Position numbers and translations under genes: made by a program. Shown here piece after piece: positions 62,887 through 64,000 of a DNA stretch of 64,000 bases. Origin of the DNA: JAXGPX01 sp040766745 (GTDB lineage Bacteria > Bacillota > Sulfobacillia > Fermentithermobacillales > Fermentithermobacillaceae); the NCBI GenBank assembly GCA_040766745.1, contig JAXGPX010000006.1, forward strand, positions 53,651 to 117,650, written 5' to 3'. The notes below the pieces were generated by a model. It was not told the DNA's origin. It saw only the letters and a list, made by a program, of their open reading frames with translations, and searched no databases. Within the stretch, counting starts at the first letter, position 1; each line of letters begins with the position of its first letter.

Positions 62887-63243
62887 TCATTCGTTCAACC
62901 GCAATCCTGGGAAGTACGCCCTACAGAAACCTGCATCTCGGGTAAGCAGCCGGTTGGCATGGATCAGGGCGTGTGCTCCAATTACGAAATCACTGGCTAC
63001 GTGCTGGTGAGATACCATAACATGCCCGCATTCCGGACAATTGACGTGGGTTAGGCGTCCACAGGAACTGCACTGAAGGCGCTCATCGCAACGGGGCAAG
63101 TATACCTTCCAAGCATCTGCAGCTGCACACAGTGATTCTCGCTCAGACGAGATAAGTCGTATTCCGGTGGCTTCAAGAAAGGCGTCCAGATGGTTTGTGC
63201 CTCCGCTGACTGTCCATAATGACACCTCAACACAAAAGCTCAT
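62887..63243 (-). pseudogene. 5'-truncated PIN-domain (VapC-type) toxin with zinc ribbon
   Basis: The C-terminal part DAFLEATGIRLISSERESLC ... SDFVIGAHALIHANRLLTRD, AGFCRAYFPGLRL is a PIN ribonuclease, with an inserted four-cysteine ribbon (QCSSCGRLTHVNCPECGHVM). The usual N-terminal LDTN-type aspartate motif is missing, and the first ~20 residues do not match the family; no ribosome binding site precedes 63243. No antitoxin gene is upstream; instead a copied methyltransferase tail lies there. Probably inactive. Confidence 0.7.
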
Positions 63244-63347
63244 TTACACAAAAAACTTTGCACTCCCACTTAAAACAACTAACACTCCCACCAGGCGAGC
63301 CGATCAGACGCCCGGAAGCCCTCGAATCTGCCAGAATGGCTCTCCAC

Positions 63348-63530
63348 ATCCTGGTTTGTGGCCAAGAGGTTAAGGTGTACAGGAATTGGTTTCATGATTA
63401 CTCCCAGGAATCCATCAGCATAGTTCTGACAAACGCAGGTTTCGGCATCAAATATGTGTGGAACGACCTTACTGGAAGTAAGTTTTCTGAAAGCGGGGAT
63501 TGGATCGGGCTAGTGGCTCTGAAGAAATAG
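63348..63530 (+). pseudogene. Copied 3' end of methyltransferase 1
   Basis: 61 codons reading ILVCGQEVKVYRNWFHDYSQ, ESISIVLTNAGFGIKYVWND, LTGSKFSESGDWIGLVALKK then stop; about 80 percent identical to codons ~221-280 of methyltransferase 1 (58304-58490). The SAM-binding domain is absent. The reading frame is preserved, but the part before it (63219-63347) is unrelated. Confidence 0.85.
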
Positions 63531-63549
63531 TATCAAGGCTAGTGCAAGA

Positions 63550-63580
63550 GCACACCGGTTGACAGCCGGCGTGCTTTTTA
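63550..63580 (+). terminator. Rho-independent terminator after the methyltransferase tail
   Basis: GCACACCGG (63550-63558), 7-nt loop, CCGGCGTGC (63566-63574; one mismatch), then TTTTTAT. Placed 20 bp after the stop of the copied tail, so it may be the original terminator of the duplicated gene. Confidence 0.75.
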
Positions 63581-63702
63581 TGCCGTGTAATAGCCATGTA
63601 CTATCTATAGGGAGGTTTTCGTCTACCACCTTGGCAGGACCCACTAGAGCTGAGTCCTGCCTTCTGGATCAAATTATACCCGGTGTGACCTCTCGCAATG
63701 GT

Positions 63703-64000
63703 TCAAGGCTGCTCGGGGAGCTGTTCGAACGGCGGTTTGGTCTCTGGCGGAACGGCGCACCTGTACGGCCGGCCTGCCGTCGCCTTCAAGAATTCCTCCC
63801 TGGCCCTCTTCAGCAGTTCAGGGTTCCTCAATAACTTACTGCCGCTAAGGGCGAGGGTTTTCGCTGCCAGTTCAAGGCCTTTGTGAGCAAGACTAGAACC
63901 GCTGGCAACGACTATTTGCCATGAATGCCCCGGGCATCCCAACGGCGCACAGCACGTTGTGAACTGTGCAGTAGGCGTCACCCAGGAAACATCAGCCACG
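63703..64000 (-). CDS. M20-family amidohydrolase (AbgB-like), C-terminal part
   Basis: Open to the window edge on the minus strand. The ~99 visible residues are the C-terminal catalytic end of M20D peptidases: DVSWVTPTAQFTTCCAPLGC, PGHSWQIVVASGSSLAHKGL, ELAAKTLALSGSKLLRNPEL, YRCAVPPETKPP. AbgB-type enzymes cleave p-aminobenzoyl-glutamate or similar amides. The start and metal-binding half are outside the window. The ending PFEQLPEQP is short of any repeat. The 172 bp between it and the upstream terminator hold no gene. Confidence 0.85.
   Translation of the reverse strand, partial: VADVSWVTPTAQFTTCCAPLGCPGHSWQIVVASGSSLAHKGLELAAKTLALSGSKLLRNPELLKRAREEFLKATAGRPYRCAVPPETKPPFEQLPEQP

Overview
The window looks like a chromosomal segment of a Gram-positive (Bacillota/Firmicutes-like) bacterium. 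The clues are strong AGGAGG-type ribosome binding sites, frequent GTG and TTG starts, lipoprotein polysaccharide deacetylases, a VanRS-like two-component pair, a copper-amine-oxidase stalk-domain protein, and the alpha-ribazole salvage pair CblT/CblS under a cobalamin riboswitch. Genus cannot be told from the sequence. No rRNA, tRNA, intact transposase, prophage or CRISPR array was seen.

Layout. 0-6.8 kb: end-to-end D-aminoacylase, superoxide dismutase, an amino-sugar pair (NanE epimerase and a BadF/NagK-type kinase) divergent from an AraC regulator, and a GNAT acetyltransferase. 6.9-12 kb: a MarR-controlled heterodimeric ABC exporter with a readable promoter and two palindromic operators. 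12-19 kb: a DHDPS-family aldolase, a stalk-domain secreted protein, a repeat-filled divergent spacer, a GH42 beta-galactosidase and an aminoglycoside-phosphotransferase-like kinase. 19.4-31 kb: one long minus-strand cobalamin uptake and salvage operon (riboswitch and terminator, btuF, btuC, btuD, cobU, a cobQ without its glutaminase domain, cblT, cblS, cbiB, cobS, cobD, cobC-like). 31-36.7 kb: decayed signalling genes and two tandem paralogous polysaccharide deacetylases. 36.8-45 kb: a two-domain GNAT protein, an SDH-type membrane protease, a small membrane protein, a 12-TM LuxR regulator, an acetamidase/formamidase, a CBS protein. 45.6-54 kb: a two-component system, a DUF885 metallopeptidase, an ECF sigma/anti-sigma pair, threonine synthase. 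54-64 kb: a palindrome-rich gene-free stretch, an S9 peptidase, two methyltransferases, a MATE exporter, a 106-bp tandem array, a broken PIN toxin and the end of an M20 peptidase.

The btu/cob operon is a coherent module: BtuFCD imports corrinoids, CbiB/CobD/CobU assemble and activate the aminopropanol arm, CblT/CblS import and phosphorylate alpha-ribazole, CobS joins the halves and a CobC-like phosphatase finishes. No corrin-ring genes are present here.

The most striking property is a genome-wide habit rather than one gene. At least ten ordinary enzymes carry in-frame, low-complexity repeat tracts at loops, linkers or termini (both ABC subunits, CobU, CobS, CblT, the CobC-like phosphatase, the kinase, the GNAT, the LuxR regulator). 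Nearly every intergenic region carries degenerate tandem arrays of different units, including a hairpin-rich 32-bp family at three loci. Short copies of gene 3' ends lie just downstream of several stop codons, and a segmental duplication around 55-64 kb has decayed reciprocally. Together these suggest very active repeat-generating or slippage/duplication processes tolerated inside coding sequence.
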